Part shown: positions 36,156-44,597 of the stretch, in pieces
Layout of the letters: every line of letters starts with the position of its first letter
Numbering within the stretch: position 1 is the stretch's first letter
DNA from: CAYQZD01 sp964421875
GTDB taxonomy: Bacteria; Electryoneota; Tariuqbacteria; Tariuqbacterales; Tariuqbacteraceae
Direction: 5' to 3'
Assembly (NCBI GenBank): GCA_964421875.1
Contig: CAYQZD010000009.1
Span: 1 to 55,264 of the forward strand
Length of the DNA: 55,264 nucleotides
Notes under the pieces: model-generated
Told to the model about the DNA's origin: nothing
Database searches by the model: none
What the model saw: only the letters and a program-made list of their open reading frames with translations
Program-made: the position numbers and the translations under genes

Positions 36156-36785
36156 TTAACGGGAATAAAGCTCCACCACCATTTTTTCCCTGAAATTACC
36201 GGGGATTTCATCCCTTTCAGGTATATGCAGGAATCTGCCTTCCAGCTTGGCTTTATCCAGTGACATATAAGGCACAAGCCTTCCTTCACGCACGCGTTTG
36301 ATGGAATCGTGAATGACCATCATTTTTTTGGAGCGGTCCCGCACACGGATCAAGTCATTTTCTTTTACCATATAAGAAGGAATATCGACGATTCTGTCAT
36401 TGACAATGAAATGGCGGTGTCTAACCAGCTGGCGCGCCGCCCTTCTGGAGGGGGCGAATCCCAGCCGGTAGATGGCGTTATCCAGTCGTCTTTCCAGTAG
36501 TCTCAACATATTTTCGCCGGAGATTCCCCTCATCCTTACCGCATTTTCATATACACCGTGAAACTGTTTTTCCAGCAAACCATAGGTTCGGCGGATTTTC
36601 TGTTTTTCACGGAGCTGCATTCCATATTCCGAGACTTTCATGCGCCGGGATTGTCCATGTTGTCCTGGGGGATAATTTTTTCTTTCCACGCCGCATTTCG
36701 AGGAGAGGCATCTTTCCCCTTTCAAGAAGAGTTTTTCGCCTTCCCGCCGGCACATTTTGCATTGCGCTCCATGGTCTCGAGCCAT
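36156..36785 (-). CDS. rpsD: 30S ribosomal protein S4, zinc-binding form
   Basis: The 209-residue protein has an S4 RNA-binding domain (RRLDNAIYRLGFAPSRRAARQLVRHRHF). Its N-terminus keeps four cysteines in the C-x2-C...C-x5-C pattern (CKMCRREGEKLF then CLSSKC), so it is the zinc-containing form. S4 nucleates 30S assembly and is a known autogenous repressor of its operon in some bacteria. Confidence 0.97.
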   Translation of the reverse strand: MARDHGAQCKMCRREGEKLFLKGERCLSSKCGVERKNYPPGQHGQSRRMKVSEYGMQLREKQKIRRTYGLLEKQFHGVYENAVRMRGISGENMLRLLERRLDNAIYRLGFAPSRRAARQLVRHRHFIVNDRIVDIPSYMVKENDLIRVRDRSKKMMVIHDSIKRVREGRLVPYMSLDKAKLEGRFLHIPERDEIPGNFREKMVVELYSR

Positions 36786-36840
36786 ATATACTATCTCCTA
36801 AATACCGTTCATGAATTTAGTTATAAGAAATCCCGCCCAA

Positions 36841-37230
36841 TTATACCCGTCGTTTTTTCTTGGGCCGGCAGCCGTTGTGGGGAATGGGGGTGACATCAGC
36901 GATGGAGGTTATGTGCAGTCCCGCCGCTTGCAGCGACCGCACCGCGGATTCCCGGCCAGAGCCTGGTCCTTTAACCTGCACCGAGACTTTTTCCAGTCCC
37001 AACTCCATAGCTGTTTTCGCCGCGCTGTCAGCAGCCTGCTGGGCGGCGAAGGGAGTATTTTTACGTGAACCTTTGAACCCCATTCTGCCGGCGGAAGCCC
37101 AGGAGATGACATTTCCGTAATTGTCGGTAATGGTGATTATGGTGTTATTGAAACTGGCTTTGATGTGCGCCATTCCCAGGGGTTCAACTTTGGTTTTCTT
37201 TTTGGTTTTTTTCTTTTTAGGTGTCGCCAC
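36841..37230 (-). CDS. rpsK: 30S ribosomal protein S11
   Basis: The 129-residue protein is recognised by NNTIITITDNYGNVISWASAG, FKGSRKNTPFAAQQAA, VQVKGPGSGRESAVRSLQ and DVTPIPHNGCRPKKKRRV. A lysine-rich head (TPKKKKTKKKTK) precedes the domain. The start is GTG at 37230. It follows rpsM by 53 bases. Confidence 0.97.
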   Translation of the reverse strand: MATPKKKKTKKKTKVEPLGMAHIKASFNNTIITITDNYGNVISWASAGRMGFKGSRKNTPFAAQQAADSAAKTAMELGLEKVSVQVKGPGSGRESAVRSLQAAGLHITSIADVTPIPHNGCRPKKKRRV

Positions 37231-37283
37231 GACAGTTCCTTAGCCTATGGTGAATAATTCGTACATTGGGAAGCTTATCACTT

Positions 37284-37652
37284 TTATTTTCGCCTCGCTG
37301 GCGAAGCGCGTTTTCTTCCTTTACGGGTTCTGGCGTTGTTTTTGGTGTTTTGCCCCCGCACCGGCAGCCCTTTACGATGGCGCAGACCGCGATAGCATCC
37401 AATATCCATTAATCTTTTGATGTTCATCTGCACTTCGGTTCGAAGCGGTCCTTCCACCTTATAATCCGAAGCGACGATTGAGCGGATTCTGTTAGCTTCG
37501 TCGTCGGTCAGGGCGTGTGTTCGCGTACTGGGGTTCACGCCTGCTTTCTCGCAGATTTTCCTGGCTGAAGCGTGTCCGATGCCGAAGACATAGGTCAAAG
37601 CGATAACGATTCGCTTATTTTTAGGTAAATCTACTCCCGAAATCCTTGCCAA
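37284..37652 (-). CDS. rpsM: 30S ribosomal protein S13
   Basis: The protein starts ARISGVDLPKNKRIVIALTYVFGIG, the S13 opening, so I set the start at the TTG at 37652, ten bases after GGAGG. Upstream in-frame codons to 37724 add unrelated residues. The 122-residue product has the helix-two-turn-helix and a basic C-terminal tail (RGLRHRKGLPVRGQ, then TRKGRKR). It binds 16S rRNA and contacts the subunit interface. Confidence 0.95.
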   Translation of the reverse strand: MARISGVDLPKNKRIVIALTYVFGIGHASARKICEKAGVNPSTRTHALTDDEANRIRSIVASDYKVEGPLRTEVQMNIKRLMDIGCYRGLRHRKGLPVRGQNTKNNARTRKGRKRASPARRK

Positions 37653-37763
37653 GATATATAATCCTCCAGGTTGTATTTCGTTGGAAAACCAGTTCCTGCT
37701 TTGGAACCGGCAGATATCAGACATTATCAGGCGGGAGCGGCGTCGGCTCCACCTGATGCAGCC

Positions 37764-37877
37764 TTATCCCTGACGCTGTTTGTGTTTTTTATTTTTACAT
37801 ATCACGCGCACTACACCTCTGCGGCGCACAATCTTGCAATGCTCGCAAATCCTTTTCACTGAAGCTCGGACCTTCAT
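37764..37877 (-). CDS. rpmJ: 50S ribosomal protein L36
   Basis: This 37-residue gene is complete. It reads MKVRASVKRICEHCKIVRRR and ends KHKQRQG, the standard L36 sequence, with the zinc ligands C11-x2-C14 and C27 plus His32. It sits between infA and rpsM, its usual place in the alpha operon. Confidence 0.97.
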   Translation of the reverse strand: MKVRASVKRICEHCKIVRRRGVVRVICKNKKHKQRQG

Positions 37878-37936
37878 ATTATATCCTCACGCGAGTTAAA
37901 TTCCATTTAGGGGTCGTATTGGTACAATCTGACAGA

Positions 37937-38155
37937 CTATTTATACCGATATACGATGCGGCCTCGGTTCAAATCGTAGGGGGAGATTTCGACCGTCACC
38001 TTGTCGCCGGGTAAAATCTTGATGAAGTGCATTCTCATCTTGCCTGAGATATGCGCCAAGACCTGGTGCTTGTTCTCCAGTTCCACTTTGAAGGTGGCGT
38101 TGGGCAGGGTTTCGAGTATCACCCCGTCTACTCTTATCGCTTCCTGTTTAGCCAT
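37937..38155 (-). CDS. infA: Translation initiation factor IF-1
   Basis: The 72-residue OB-fold protein has the IF-1 landmarks IRVDGVILETLPNATFKVELEN, HISGKMRMHFIKILPGDKVTVE and PYDLNRGRIVYRYK. It sits between map and rpmJ, as in many bacteria. It blocks the A site during initiation. Confidence 0.97.
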   Translation of the reverse strand: MAKQEAIRVDGVILETLPNATFKVELENKHQVLAHISGKMRMHFIKILPGDKVTVEISPYDLNRGRIVYRYK

Positions 38156-38198
38156 TAAATTGTTTATAAGCGATATATTATTACAGTGATCTTTGTTT

Positions 38199-38963
38199 TC
38201 AATCTGGCAGCGTAATCACTTCAGGGTCTTCATCGGTAATGACGATAGTGTTTTCATAGTGCGCCGAGGGTTTGTTATCCGCAGTGACAATGGTCCATCC
38301 ATCATTCAATACTTCCACTTCATATGTGCCGATATTAATCATCGGCTCAATCGCCAACACCATACCGGTGAGAAGCTTAGGCCCCTTACCGGGTTCTCCG
38401 TAGTTGGGAATCTGGGGGTCTTCGTGTAGCTCCCGCCCGATACCGTGCCCCACTAGGGCTCTGACCACGGAGAATCCGCGTCCTTCCACCAGTTTTTGGA
38501 TGCGGTGCGAGATGTCTGTGAGCATTCTTCCGGCGCGGGCGGCTTCGATACCTTTCCAGAATCCGTCTTCGGCGGTCTGCATCAACCTCTTTTTTTCAAA
38601 ACTCACTTCGCCCACGGCAAAGGTCCTGGCTGCGTCGCCGTAAAATCCGTCAATCTCGGTTCCCACGTCCACACCGATGATTTCCCCTTCTACGAGTTCA
38701 CGCTTTGATGGTATGCCGTGAACCACGACTTCGTCGATGGAGAAACATCCACTGGCGGGAAAGGGCCGGGGCGCATCGCTTTTTATTCCCTTGAATGCGG
38801 GTCTGGCGCCGTGGTCTCGGATGAATTCTTCCAGTTTGCGGTCGAGTTCTCTGGTGGTGACACCGGGGCGGATGAGCCCGCCGATATATTTCAAAGATTC
38901 CCCCACCAGCTTGCAGCTGGCGCGTATCTTCTCAATCTCTCTGCGGTTATAGACCCTTATCAT
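38199..38963 (-). CDS. map: Methionine aminopeptidase, type I
   Basis: The 254-residue enzyme removes the N-terminal methionine from new proteins. Metal ligands are seen in VDVGTEIDGFYGDAART (two Asp), HGIGRELHEDPQIPNYG (His) and MVLAIEPMI and ENTIVITDEDPEV (two Glu). The ATG overlaps the end of adk by 17 bases, so the pair is coupled. Confidence 0.97.
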   Translation of the reverse strand: MIRVYNRREIEKIRASCKLVGESLKYIGGLIRPGVTTRELDRKLEEFIRDHGARPAFKGIKSDAPRPFPASGCFSIDEVVVHGIPSKRELVEGEIIGVDVGTEIDGFYGDAARTFAVGEVSFEKKRLMQTAEDGFWKGIEAARAGRMLTDISHRIQKLVEGRGFSVVRALVGHGIGRELHEDPQIPNYGEPGKGPKLLTGMVLAIEPMINIGTYEVEVLNDGWTIVTADNKPSAHYENTIVITDEDPEVITLPD

Positions 38964-39591
38964 CGAGTTCGGTTTTTATCCGTTGGAAAATCTGTTTGGG
39001 ACTGCCGGTTCCGGGAATTCCCAGCAATGCTGCTTTCGATTGATAATACTCGATGAGGGGCGCGGTTTTTTCCTGATAGACTTTGAGGCGGTTTCTCACG
39101 GTCGCTTCTTTATCATCGTCGCGTTGGTAAGCCTGGCCGCTGTCGATTTTTTCCGGCGGCGGCGGGTCGGATATCATATTATAAATATATCCGGTGTTCC
39201 GGTCCATCCAGCGGGCGGTGAGGCGTTTGACCAATTCTTCATCGTCAACCTCAATCGATACCACCGCACTCAGCTTCTTACTCAAAGTCTCGAGGATAGC
39301 GTTCAGACCTTCAGCCTGGGGAATGGTGCGGGGAAATCCGTCGAGGATGAATCCCTTAGCGCAGTCGTCTTGCGTGAGGCGGCCTTTGACCATTTCCAGA
39401 ATCAGTTCGTCGGGGACCAGGTCTCCGGCGTCCATATAGGCTCTGGCTTTCTTTCCCAACTCACTGTTTGCGGCGACTTCAGCGCGCAGGATGTCTCCGG
39501 TGGAGATTTGAGGAATGCCGTATTCCTCAATCATCATTTTCGCCTGAGTGCCTTTACCGGCGCCGGGGGGTCCGAGGAGGATTAGGTTCAT
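38947..39591 (-). CDS. adk: Adenylate kinase
   Basis: The 214-residue kinase interconverts AMP, ADP and ATP. The P-loop GPPGAGKGTQ (residues 7-16), the AMP-contact FPRTIPQAEG and the LID region (MDRNTGYIYNMISDPPP) are complete. The LID lacks the four Cys of the zinc-bearing Gram-positive form. It lies downstream of secY and two tiny membrane genes. Confidence 0.97.
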   Translation of the reverse strand: MNLILLGPPGAGKGTQAKMMIEEYGIPQISTGDILRAEVAANSELGKKARAYMDAGDLVPDELILEMVKGRLTQDDCAKGFILDGFPRTIPQAEGLNAILETLSKKLSAVVSIEVDDEELVKRLTARWMDRNTGYIYNMISDPPPPEKIDSGQAYQRDDDKEATVRNRLKVYQEKTAPLIEYYQSKAALLGIPGTGSPKQIFQRIKTELDDKGL

Positions 39592-39620
39592 AATCTAAAC
39601 TGCTTCGAAAAACTAATATC

Positions 39621-39734
39621 TTACTCTTGGTGTTTTTTGCTCCGTCTCTCCATCAACACAATAAAAATCGCGATGGTCGCTCCAATGAAGCTCAAAATGC
39701 CCAATACCAAAGAGATATAATCGACACTATGCAT
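39621..39734 (-). CDS. Tiny single-span membrane protein
   Basis: The 37-residue product (from the ATG at 39734, eight bases after GGGG) reads MHSVDYISLVLGILSFIGAT and continues to a basic tail (ERRSKKHQE). It has one hydrophobic helix, so it probably spans the inner membrane once with the basic end in the cytoplasm. An ATG at 39740 and a GTG at 39743 are in-frame alternatives. It overlaps the end of the previous small gene. No family is recognised; it lies between secY and adk. Confidence 0.6.
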   Translation of the reverse strand: MHSVDYISLVLGILSFIGATIAIFIVLMERRSKKHQE

Positions 39735-39915
39735 TATCATCACCCCTTGGCATAATTATAATTGAAAGTGTAAAAAATACTAACAGAAAGAACGTCGCCA
39801 TTACAATTCTTAAGAGACTTGGAGTTCCTCTTATAATTTCACCGATAATTGCCGTGGCAAACACTATCTTCGCCAAATCCCCCAAAAATTTCGCTATGTA
39901 TTCCTGCCTTTTCAG
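39727..39915 (-). CDS. Small two-helix membrane protein with a CTG start
   Basis: The reading frame has 62 codons between secY and adk with no ATG near its beginning. A CTG at 39915 lies seven bases after GGGAG, and a stop codon lies five codons upstream, so CTG is the likely start (ATT, one codon earlier, is an alternative). The product has two hydrophobic stretches (DLAKIVFATAIIGEII and LRIVMATFFLLVFFTLSIII) separated by a short polar loop. It resembles DUF6722-type small membrane proteins in layout only. It overlaps the next tiny gene by eight bases, so the two are coupled. Confidence 0.6.
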   Translation of the reverse strand: MKRQEYIAKFLGDLAKIVFATAIIGEIIRGTPSLLRIVMATFFLLVFFTLSIIIMPRGDDNA

Positions 39916-39943
39916 AATTTTTCTCCCTTATAGAACTCTGTTT

Positions 39944-41272
39944 CTACATCCTCCGTCTGCCGCGGAGGCGTCCGGATTTCATAAATCCGTCGTAGTGGCG
40001 CATCAGGAGGTGAGATTCGACCTGCTGCATAGTATCCAGAGCCACACCTACGATAATCAGGAGCCCTGTGCCTCCGAAGAAGGAGGCGAAGCTGTAGCTC
40101 ACATTGGAGAATTTGGTGATTAGCGAGGGGAATATCGCAATAATGCCAAGGAAAATCGACCCGGGGAGGGTGATTCTGGTCAATATGTTATCAATGAACT
40201 CGCTGGTCTTTTTGCCCGGGCGGATTCCGGGGATAAACCCGCCGTATTTCTTCATATTGTCCGCCACGTCCACGGGATTGAAGGCGATGGCGGTATAGAA
40301 ATAGGTGAAGAAAACTATCATTATAAAATAAAAGAACATATACATATACGATTGAAAATCGAAGGAGCGCGCCACCCAGTCTTTAAATCCCGAATCCGGG
40401 AGGAAGGTGGCGACAGTCGAAGGCACAAACATAATCGACTGGGCGAAGATGATGGGCATCACTCCGGCGGTATTGACCCTTAGGGGGAGGTGGGTGGAAT
40501 GCCCGCCGTAGAGTTTACGTCCGATAACGCGCTTGGCGTACTGCACCGGGATTTTACGGGTTCCCTGGGTGATTAGCACCACCGCCGCTACGGTGAGGAA
40601 CATTAATCCCCAGAGGAAGATTTCCAGCAGCAGGGAGCGGTTGCCGCCCAGAAGCTGCTGGGCTTCGTCGAAGACCGCGTTGGGGAAGCGGTTGATGATG
40701 CCAATCATAATGATGAGGGAGATACCGTTGCCGATGCCCCGGTCGTCGATTTGTTCTCCCAGCCACATCAGCAGAATGGTACCGCAGGTCAAGGTTATCA
40801 TTGTCAGGAGCCTGAATCCCATCCCCGGCATAGGAACCGCCAGGTTGCCGGTGGGGGTGACGATACTCTCCAGAAAGATGCCAACGCCGATGGCTTGTAG
40901 GGCTGAGATACCCACGGTGCCGTATCTTGTAAGCTGGGTGATTTTCTTTCTGCCCTCTTCGCCTTCTCGTTGCAGTTTCTGAAAATAAGGTACGACTGAA
41001 CCCAGAAGCTGTATGATAATGGAGGCGGAGATGTAGGGCATAATTCCCAGGGCGAAGACTGTGGCTTTGGCGAAAGCCCCTCCCGCGAACATATCATAGA
41101 GCCCGAACAGCGTGTTCTGCTGCATTTGAAAGAACTCCCCCAGCGCCGCGGCGTTGACTCCGGGGATGGGGATGTGTCCTCCGAGGCTGTAAACGATAAA
41201 AATTCCCAGTGTGAAAAGTATGCGCTTTTTCAGTTCCGGTATGCGGAAAACCGATTGAAAGCTTTTAATCAT
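39944..41272 (-). CDS. secY: Protein translocase subunit SecY
   Basis: The 442-residue protein has ten membrane helices and forms the SecYEG channel. FTLGIFIVYSLGGHIPIPGVN, FALGIMPYISASIIIQLL, IQGTRKIPVQYAKR and FNPVDVADNMKKYGGFIPGIRPG are typical. It overlaps rplO by four bases (ATGA). Two tiny membrane genes follow it, before adk. Confidence 0.98.
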   Translation of the reverse strand: MIKSFQSVFRIPELKKRILFTLGIFIVYSLGGHIPIPGVNAAALGEFFQMQQNTLFGLYDMFAGGAFAKATVFALGIMPYISASIIIQLLGSVVPYFQKLQREGEEGRKKITQLTRYGTVGISALQAIGVGIFLESIVTPTGNLAVPMPGMGFRLLTMITLTCGTILLMWLGEQIDDRGIGNGISLIIMIGIINRFPNAVFDEAQQLLGGNRSLLLEIFLWGLMFLTVAAVVLITQGTRKIPVQYAKRVIGRKLYGGHSTHLPLRVNTAGVMPIIFAQSIMFVPSTVATFLPDSGFKDWVARSFDFQSYMYMFFYFIMIVFFTYFYTAIAFNPVDVADNMKKYGGFIPGIRPGKKTSEFIDNILTRITLPGSIFLGIIAIFPSLITKFSNVSYSFASFFGGTGLLIIVGVALDTMQQVESHLLMRHYDGFMKSGRLRGRRRM

Positions 41273-41706
41273 AGGACTGTGACCTCGCCGCCGGCGGCTT
41301 CAATCTTCGATTTGGCGGCAGCGGATACGGCATTTACGGTAATGCGCACTTTTCGGCTGATATCGCCGTCGCCGAGGAGCTTCACGGGAACTCCGAGTTT
41401 CTTGATGAGTTTCATCTCCTTTAACAGATCGATATCGATTTCTTCCGCTTCCAGGGCAGAGATTTGTTTCAGGTTGACCAGTTGGAAGCGCTGCTTGAAT
41501 ATGTTCTTGAAGCCTCTTTTTGGCAGTCTTCGGTGCAGGGGCATTTGGCCGCCTTCGAAATGGGCGCGGCGCTTACTGCCGCTGCGGCTGTGGTAGCCCT
41601 TGTGTCCTCGAGTGGAGGTTCCGCCGCGGCTGGAACCCTGGCCGCGTCCGATCCGTTTCGACCTGCGCTTGGAACCCGGGGCAAACTTTAGGGAGCTTAA
41701 ATTCAT
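41269..41706 (-). CDS. rplO: 50S ribosomal protein L15
   Basis: The 145-residue protein has the basic Gly-rich N-terminus SKRIGRGQGSSRGGTSTRGHKG and FEGGQMPLHRRLPKRGF, then the globular domain ending AAKSKIEAAGG. It lies between rpmD and secY. Sequence and length are normal. Confidence 0.97.
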   Translation of the reverse strand: MNLSSLKFAPGSKRRSKRIGRGQGSSRGGTSTRGHKGYHSRSGSKRRAHFEGGQMPLHRRLPKRGFKNIFKQRFQLVNLKQISALEAEEIDIDLLKEMKLIKKLGVPVKLLGDGDISRKVRITVNAVSAAAKSKIEAAGGEVTVL

Positions 41707-41745
41707 ATCTGAAACGACTTTCCTGATTGAGATTTCAAACCTTGA

Positions 41746-41934
41746 TCACGACTCAGATTCTTCCACCTTGAGCAGATGGTCGATTTTTCGGACCATTCCT
41801 CTGATGCAGGGATTATCCGGTTTCTGCACGGTTTGATTCAATTTACGCAGACCCAGCGCTTTGACAGTAGCCGCTTGGTCTTTGGCATGACCGCCTGCGC
41901 TTCTGATATAGGTAATTTTCAATGCTTTGGCCAT
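41746..41934 (-). CDS. rpmD: 50S ribosomal protein L30
   Basis: The 62-residue protein reads KALKITYIRSAGGHAKDQAATVKALGLRKLNQTV and ends with PCIRGMVRKIDHLLKVEE, the L30 pattern. In the spc operon it normally follows rpsE directly; here it is separated from rpsE by the 822-codon gene at 42064-44532. Confidence 0.96.
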   Translation of the reverse strand: MAKALKITYIRSAGGHAKDQAATVKALGLRKLNQTVQKPDNPCIRGMVRKIDHLLKVEESES

Positions 41935-41949
41935 TTTTCTATAGTTTCA

Positions 41950-42003
41950 ATTCGGAAATAACGGCGTAGTGCGATTTAGAGCCGTAATTTTTCTTCATAG
42001 TTA
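41950..42003. repeat. Possible degenerate copy of the ribosomal-operon repeat
   Basis: The stretch around 41959-41992 keeps CGGC and GAGCCGT with the AATTTTT that follows, in the order seen in the three clear copies at 46851, 51169 and 53041. Other parts have diverged, so homology is uncertain. Confidence 0.3.
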
Positions 42004-42063
42004 CAGATGGATATTTATCAAAACCACTCGGATGGTTTAGTTTGTACGAATCTATATCAACGG

Positions 42064-44532
42064 TTATCTAATATAACCTAAAGCTCGGATTCGGGAAAAA
42101 TCGATTTCCGACATTGCTTGACCAACATCAGGTTCAAAAATCAATCCCCTGATTATTTTCGCTTTTTCCACAGTTCTTCCGAAAATTTCCGCCGTTTGGT
42201 CATAATCAGCGGGATATAGGTTATTTACATCCCATTTATCCAGGTTCAAATCATATAGTTGGAGGTATTTGTTTTCAATCCGCCAGGACAGATCATTATA
42301 AAGATAAGTGGTGACGATCGATTTGAACAGCCTTTCGTCTGTCAAGGATGCTTCATAATAATTGGAAAATTTATCCCCGGATTTGAAGTAATACTCAGCA
42401 AAGGTATCTAAATTCTCAGACATCGTTAACAGTTGCTTTAGGGACAATCCGTTGTTGTGTGAATCGGCCAAATATTCAGGATAGTCGACTGAGAACAGGT
42501 CGAGAATAATTTTAAAGATTGTGGTCTGCGCTTCAAAGGCGAAGGGTGACACGTTTTCACGATCGACCAGGAATTGTTTGTACGGTGAATTCCGGGCGAA
42601 TTTTATAATAAAGGGTATACTCAGAATCTCATTATACAGGCTTTGGTGACGGAATGTTCCATGGTTAAAGAACTCTTCACCGTGGTCAGATGTGATAATA
42701 ATCGTCGTATTATCGAATAGGTCAAGCGCTTTTAATTGTTCAAAGAACTCCGATAGAATATCGTCTACATCTCTCAGTCCGAGTTTATAGGCTATTTTTA
42801 CCCGGGGCAAATACGTTTGGAGAACATCGATAAATTTAGTTCTGGTTTCAGCTCTTTTTCGAATTCTAAAACCACCACGGTTGATAGCTTCAATTACCTT
42901 GCCGTAGGTCTCATGCGGATAATCACAGGGTTCGATTCCCGCCGCCAGTTCCCTATAGTTTTTCGGGTAGTTGATATAAGGAGAATGTGAATCGAACAGG
43001 TGTATGAACATGAACACATCTCTGTCCCTTGATTCATTCATCCATTCCGCCGCATCTTTAGTCAGTCTCCTACCACGCTCACCTAAATCTCTTTGCTTGT
43101 TCCTTTGATAGAGTTTGTAGCAATCCACACCTCTATGATAACCATACTTAGAGCCTACGAGCATAAAGGAAACTAAGTGAAAGACCTCAATTCTTCTCTC
43201 CTTCAACAATTCGGGCAGCAACGATAAATCCTGACTGAAAACCTTATCATCATCAATGCGCAGCATCCGGTGTTGGGTTGGATAAAGTCCGGTGTACATC
43301 GTTGCGTGTGAGGGCAGAGTCCAATTTGATACGGATTTAGCGCCGGAAAATGCAACTGTGTTCCTATCGTGAAGAATTAGATTCCTCAGCATCGGATTGG
43401 TATCGAATTCCTGTTGAGTGAACAGACTGGAATGCTCAAGCGCAAAAGAATCAAGTGATATCAGCAGCACCCGTTCAGGCTGTTCTTTCTGCTCATAGGT
43501 TAATAATCTGTAGAGGAGCGCTATGGTTCCTTTGGGAGTCTCAACCTCGATACGAATCACCGAATTGGGACCGCATATACCCTCCGGAATCGCCGCATTT
43601 ATGTGGTATTCCTGCAATAACCGGTTTATCGCAGCGCTGCTGCATACAGTTTCCCGGCCCTCGACTTCATCGACCACCTTAACCGTGATATGAGCTTTCT
43701 GCTTTAATTTGAGCCTTTTCTTGGCAAAGACCGGTCTCGGGTAGTTATCGATAGTATTTATAAGAACAAAGAACTCTATATTTGTAAAGGCGGCGGAATC
43801 TCCATTGGTTTTTAGATCCAGCCTACCGGTTTTCAAGAATTTATAGGTATAAGCTTCATAGGAATCCTCTTTCTCCGTGCGAATGACTTCCCAGCCATAT
43901 TCAGCTTCACAGACGACAGATTCCGGAGGATCGACTAATTTAGTTTCTTCGGAAAACACCGCCACCTGATGAAAACGCTTCATCCCCAAGGTGGCGAAGG
44001 CGACAGACGAAGCTGTGCAAAAAGTGAAAAACAGCAGCCCCAGCGCAACAGTAAACTTGCTGAACCTTAACAGCGGTTTATTAGTAAAGTTGACAAAAGC
44101 AATAACGAATAGCAATAAAGAAACACCAAGCGCCGGGAGAACCACAAAAGATAATTTCACCATATCTTTCAGAACCGCTTTGGTCAAACTCGAACTGCCT
44201 CCATGATAGACCAGCGCTGTGTTGCCGAACAAAAGATGCGGCAATAATATAGCGAGCAGAAAAATCAAGGGTATAAAGGGCAAGGCTGAAACCATATATA
44301 CGTCAGCTTTCGTTACTTGCGCATCATTTTGGTATCTTCGGCTAAGAGTTCCGGATATTCCATAGAACAGCAGCAACGCGAAAGAGAGGCCAAGCAATAA
44401 TAAAATCGCAGAATAAATTACATTGTCCTTAACAATTGAATCGATATATACCGCCAACAGATAAATAATCACTATCGACGCTACCACCCCGCTGCAGACC
44501 ACGAAGCCAACCGCGATAGCTTTCCGTAACAT
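42064..44532 (-). CDS. Sulfatase-like (alkaline phosphatase superfamily) membrane protein inside the spc operon
   Basis: The 822-residue protein has about five N-terminal helices (14-30, 40-60, 82-105, 126-148, 160-182), a beta-rich periplasmic insert of about 160 residues, then a catalytic domain from residue 353. Metal ligands are Asp361 (LISLDSF) and DHGEEFFNH; the nucleophile is Thr405 in TLPSHATM, not Cys or Ser. It therefore resembles phospho-transferring or hydrolysing members, not formylglycine sulfatases. The tail is RIRALGYIR. GGAGAG lies seven bases before the ATG. The gene occupies the rpsE-rpmD gap in the operon direction, and its bases look more AT-rich than its neighbours by eye. 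It is a third, more distant paralogue of the genes at 3539 and 5533. Confidence 0.8.
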   Translation of the reverse strand: MLRKAIAVGFVVCSGVVASIVIIYLLAVYIDSIVKDNVIYSAILLLLGLSFALLLFYGISGTLSRRYQNDAQVTKADVYMVSALPFIPLIFLLAILLPHLLFGNTALVYHGGSSSLTKAVLKDMVKLSFVVLPALGVSLLLFVIAFVNFTNKPLLRFSKFTVALGLLFFTFCTASSVAFATLGMKRFHQVAVFSEETKLVDPPESVVCEAEYGWEVIRTEKEDSYEAYTYKFLKTGRLDLKTNGDSAAFTNIEFFVLINTIDNYPRPVFAKKRLKLKQKAHITVKVVDEVEGRETVCSSAAINRLLQEYHINAAIPEGICGPNSVIRIEVETPKGTIALLYRLLTYEQKEQPERVLLISLDSFALEHSSLFTQQEFDTNPMLRNLILHDRNTVAFSGAKSVSNWTLPSHATMYTGLYPTQHRMLRIDDDKVFSQDLSLLPELLKERRIEVFHLVSFMLVGSKYGYHRGVDCYKLYQRNKQRDLGERGRRLTKDAAEWMNESRDRDVFMFIHLFDSHSPYINYPKNYRELAAGIEPCDYPHETYGKVIEAINRGGFRIRKRAETRTKFIDVLQTYLPRVKIAYKLGLRDVDDILSEFFEQLKALDLFDNTTIIITSDHGEEFFNHGTFRHQSLYNEILSIPFIIKFARNSPYKQFLVDRENVSPFAFEAQTTIFKIILDLFSVDYPEYLADSHNNGLSLKQLLTMSENLDTFAEYYFKSGDKFSNYYEASLTDERLFKSIVTTYLYNDLSWRIENKYLQLYDLNLDKWDVNNLYPADYDQTAEIFGRTVEKAKIIRGLIFEPDVGQAMSEIDFSRIRALGYIR

Positions 44533-44597
44533 TCTAATACTCTCCCAGGTATAGAATTTTTAGGAAAACGTGATTAGAAGTATATCTTCGTTCTCAA

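Noticed and set aside
37653..37724. N-terminal extension of S13 by 24 residues
   Set aside because: S13 proteins begin at ARISGVD; GGAGG before the TTG at 37652 decides the start.
39592..39943. The secY-adk gap as empty spacer
   Set aside because: Two overlapping frames with ribosome-binding sites and hydrophobic helices were found there and are listed as genes.
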